Positions 4,358 to 5,684 of a DNA stretch of 5,684 nucleotides are shown here, one piece after another. The notes beneath the pieces were generated by a model. It made no database searches. It was not told where the DNA came from and saw only the letters and a program-made list of their open reading frames with translations. The translations under genes were made by a program, and so were the position numbers. Source of the DNA: an uncultured Treponema sp. (GTDB taxonomy: Bacteria > Spirochaetota > Spirochaetia > Treponematales > Treponemataceae). Position 1 is the stretch's first letter; the number at the start of each line of letters is the position of its first letter. The stretch lies in the NCBI RefSeq assembly GCF_938029485.1, contig NZ_CALHGC010000352.1, positions 1-5,684 of the forward strand. Reading direction: 5' to 3'.

Positions 4358-5684
4358 TTAAAACTCGTACGCGGCGGTGAATCTGATAAAACTGTTACGG
4401 GCAAATTGCCCTAAGCTTCCTGTTCCTTTACCGCCGAAGATACCGACATTGCAGTCGAGCAGCAACGTCGCAAACTGCCAATGAATACCGGGCATAATGC
4501 AAAAGTCGGCGTCTTCAATCCCGACAATAGTGCCGAGCTTCCATTCAAAAGAATTGCGCAAGAGGGTTTGCGATACGGAAAATGCCAGCTTTGTATCGGT
4601 TGCTTTTTTACCGGCTTCAACATCGTAGCTTTGCGTACCGATGCTATTGTGATGCAGCCTGATATTTTCCGCTACGTTTACACTGAGCGTAAAGCCGAGC
4701 GGCGCGGAATAGACTGCACCGGCATTCCATGCAAGCGAGGGGTTGTATACGGCAGGGTTGTTGCCTGATAAGTCCGAAGTGATATTTGCTGCAAGTTCCG
4801 CGCTCAGCGATACGGGGCCAATGCCGACACCGTAGTCGATACCGATGTGGTGATAGGGATTATAGAGGCCGGTAAAGATTGCAGGGGAAAGGGTTTTAAA
4901 CGCAAGATCCGGCAGCCGCCCGTAAAAATACTGCACGCCTAAGTCATGCTTACCGCCTACGGCAGCCGTAAGCCGTCCGCCGCCCTGAGAATATGCGAGG
5001 GTATCGGTAACGGGCGAATTGAACGATACCGCACCGGCTGAATTGCCCCATATCCGGTCAAACTGCTGCGAATACCAGCGGTCGGTTTTTCCGGTAACAA
5101 TGCGATTCCCTTCAAATACCGGCAAATATACGCCCTCCAGTTTGAGGTCGTGTGGAAGGTACACGGCAGCGGATATAAGCGGGCGGGCAATCTTCATTTC
5201 CTGCGGGGCATACATCAGCGTAAGATCCGTCATATCGCGGGGATTGACGATATCGAGAACGCTTAAACTTTCCGCCCGCCCCCAGTTCATCTTTTGAACG
5301 CCGCCGGTAATAACTACCGAACTAAAGAGTATTTTAAGATATGCTTCGTCAATCCACGGAGCAATCTGGGACTGTTCGGGAAAAACGGCTTGCGTCTTAC
5401 CAAGCAGCGGCGCAAGTATTGTGCCGTTCAGCTTAACACCGAAATACGCTTCCGTCATCGGCGCCGTTGCATGAATGTGCAGCTTCCCTTCTACCAGCGA
5501 GCCGGGCTGCACATCCTTAAAAGTTTTAAAGTCGTTAAAATAAAAAGAGCCGCCGAGGGAAAGTTTTCCGCCTATATCAACCGAAAAAGCACTGCCCGAT
5601 TCCGCCTCGCTGTCAAAGCCGAAATCATCGGCTGCCTCTTCCGCATTCAACGCCGCCGCACAGCACAGACAAAATAAAAATATA
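4358..5684 (-). CDS. Outer-membrane beta-barrel protein, DUF1302-like (5' partial)
   Basis: The frame is open to the right edge. The first TTG in view (5650) is not the real start, because the codons before it encode the hydrophobic end of a signal peptide (FLFCLCCAAALNA) with likely cleavage before EEAAD. About 441 residues are visible and only the first part of the signal peptide is missing. The mature protein has many alternating amphipathic strands, such as KLSLGGSFYF, GKLHIHATAP and LGVQYFYGRL, and ends in FTAAYEF. The terminal aromatic residue is the usual recognition mark for BAM-mediated insertion. The segment NWGRAESLSVLDIVNPRDM (~122-140 from the TTG) resembles the conserved WG...LSPLDxxNPRD region of DUF1302-type outer-membrane proteins. 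Members of that family often accompany LolA-like or exporter genes, and a LolA-like gene lies about 0.8 kb away on the opposite strand. A porin or the outer-membrane end of an envelope export route is possible. The family link is moderate and the function is inferred. Confidence 0.75.
   Translation of the reverse strand, partial: IFLFCLCCAAALNAEEAADDFGFDSEAESGSAFSVDIGGKLSLGGSFYFNDFKTFKDVQPGSLVEGKLHIHATAPMTEAYFGVKLNGTILAPLLGKTQAVFPEQSQIAPWIDEAYLKILFSSVVITGGVQKMNWGRAESLSVLDIVNPRDMTDLTLMYAPQEMKIARPLISAAVYLPHDLKLEGVYLPVFEGNRIVTGKTDRWYSQQFDRIWGNSAGAVSFNSPVTDTLAYSQGGGRLTAAVGGKHDLGVQYFYGRLPDLAFKTLSPAIFTGLYNPYHHIGIDYGVGIGPVSLSAELAANITSDLSGNNPAVYNPSLAWNAGAVYSAPLGFTLSVNVAENIRLHHNSIGTQSYDVEAGKKATDTKLAFSVSQTLLRNSFEWKLGTIVGIEDADFCIMPGIHWQFATLLLDCNVGIFGGKGTGSLGQFARNSFIRFTAAYEF

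Noticed and set aside
4481..4768. Long plus-strand frames opposite the barrel gene (also 5019-5297 and 5294-5677)
   Set aside because: They are antisense to a well-supported beta-barrel gene and show no recognisable domain or convincing ribosome site.
5648..5650. TTG as the start of the barrel protein
   Set aside because: The in-frame codons before it encode the hydrophobic core of a signal peptide, so the true start is beyond the right edge.

Overview
The window looks like a piece of a host-associated, probably oral, Treponema-type spirochete genome, except for its first ~420 bases. From about 430 onward the GC content is intermediate, rising from ~42% to roughly half. The genes are an FtsX/MacB-type lipoprotein-export permease, an MFS sugar-type permease, a LolA-like periplasmic protein, an O6-alkylguanine-DNA alkyltransferase and an outer-membrane beta-barrel. 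The Treponema assignment rests on recognising the style of the proteins and is an inference. The first ~420 bases are only ~30% GC by hand count and encode part of an MscS channel resembling those of Fusobacteriota or low-GC Firmicutes.

Layout. Positions 1-1475 (+) are one open frame that joins an MscS C-terminal half (TM3 plus start of the beta domain) to the periplasmic and membrane domains of an FtsX/MacB-type ABC permease. The join lies near 405-440. Composition changes there, both parent proteins are incomplete, and the predicted topologies clash, so this is best read as a chimeric junction (assembly or amplification artefact, or a real rearrangement) and not as a working fusion protein. 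Positions 1477-2646 (+) encode a 12-TM MFS transporter that starts one base after the permease stop. Positions 2647-2793 are intergenic, with two inverted repeats and a possible promoter. Positions 2794-3573 (+) encode a secreted LolA-like protein (COG2834 type). Positions 3574-3790 are a convergent intergenic region with a degenerate direct repeat and a nested palindrome. Positions 3791-4285 (-) encode an Ogt-type DNA repair protein, and 4358-5684 (-) an outer-membrane beta-barrel that runs off the right edge inside its signal peptide.

How the genes may work together. An FtsX/MacB permease and a LolA-like carrier in the same orientation suggest an envelope export route that moves a lipidated or hydrophobic substrate from the inner membrane through the periplasm. 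The nearby barrel, which has a DUF1302-like WGR/NPRD segment, could be the outer-membrane end of such a route, although it lies on the other strand with ogt in between. No ATPase subunit is visible; it may lie in the permease locus sequence that the junction has removed. I found no tRNA, rRNA, CRISPR array, transposase or recognisable riboswitch. The strongest anomaly is the 5' chimeric junction; I do not see a convincing new defence or mobile system.
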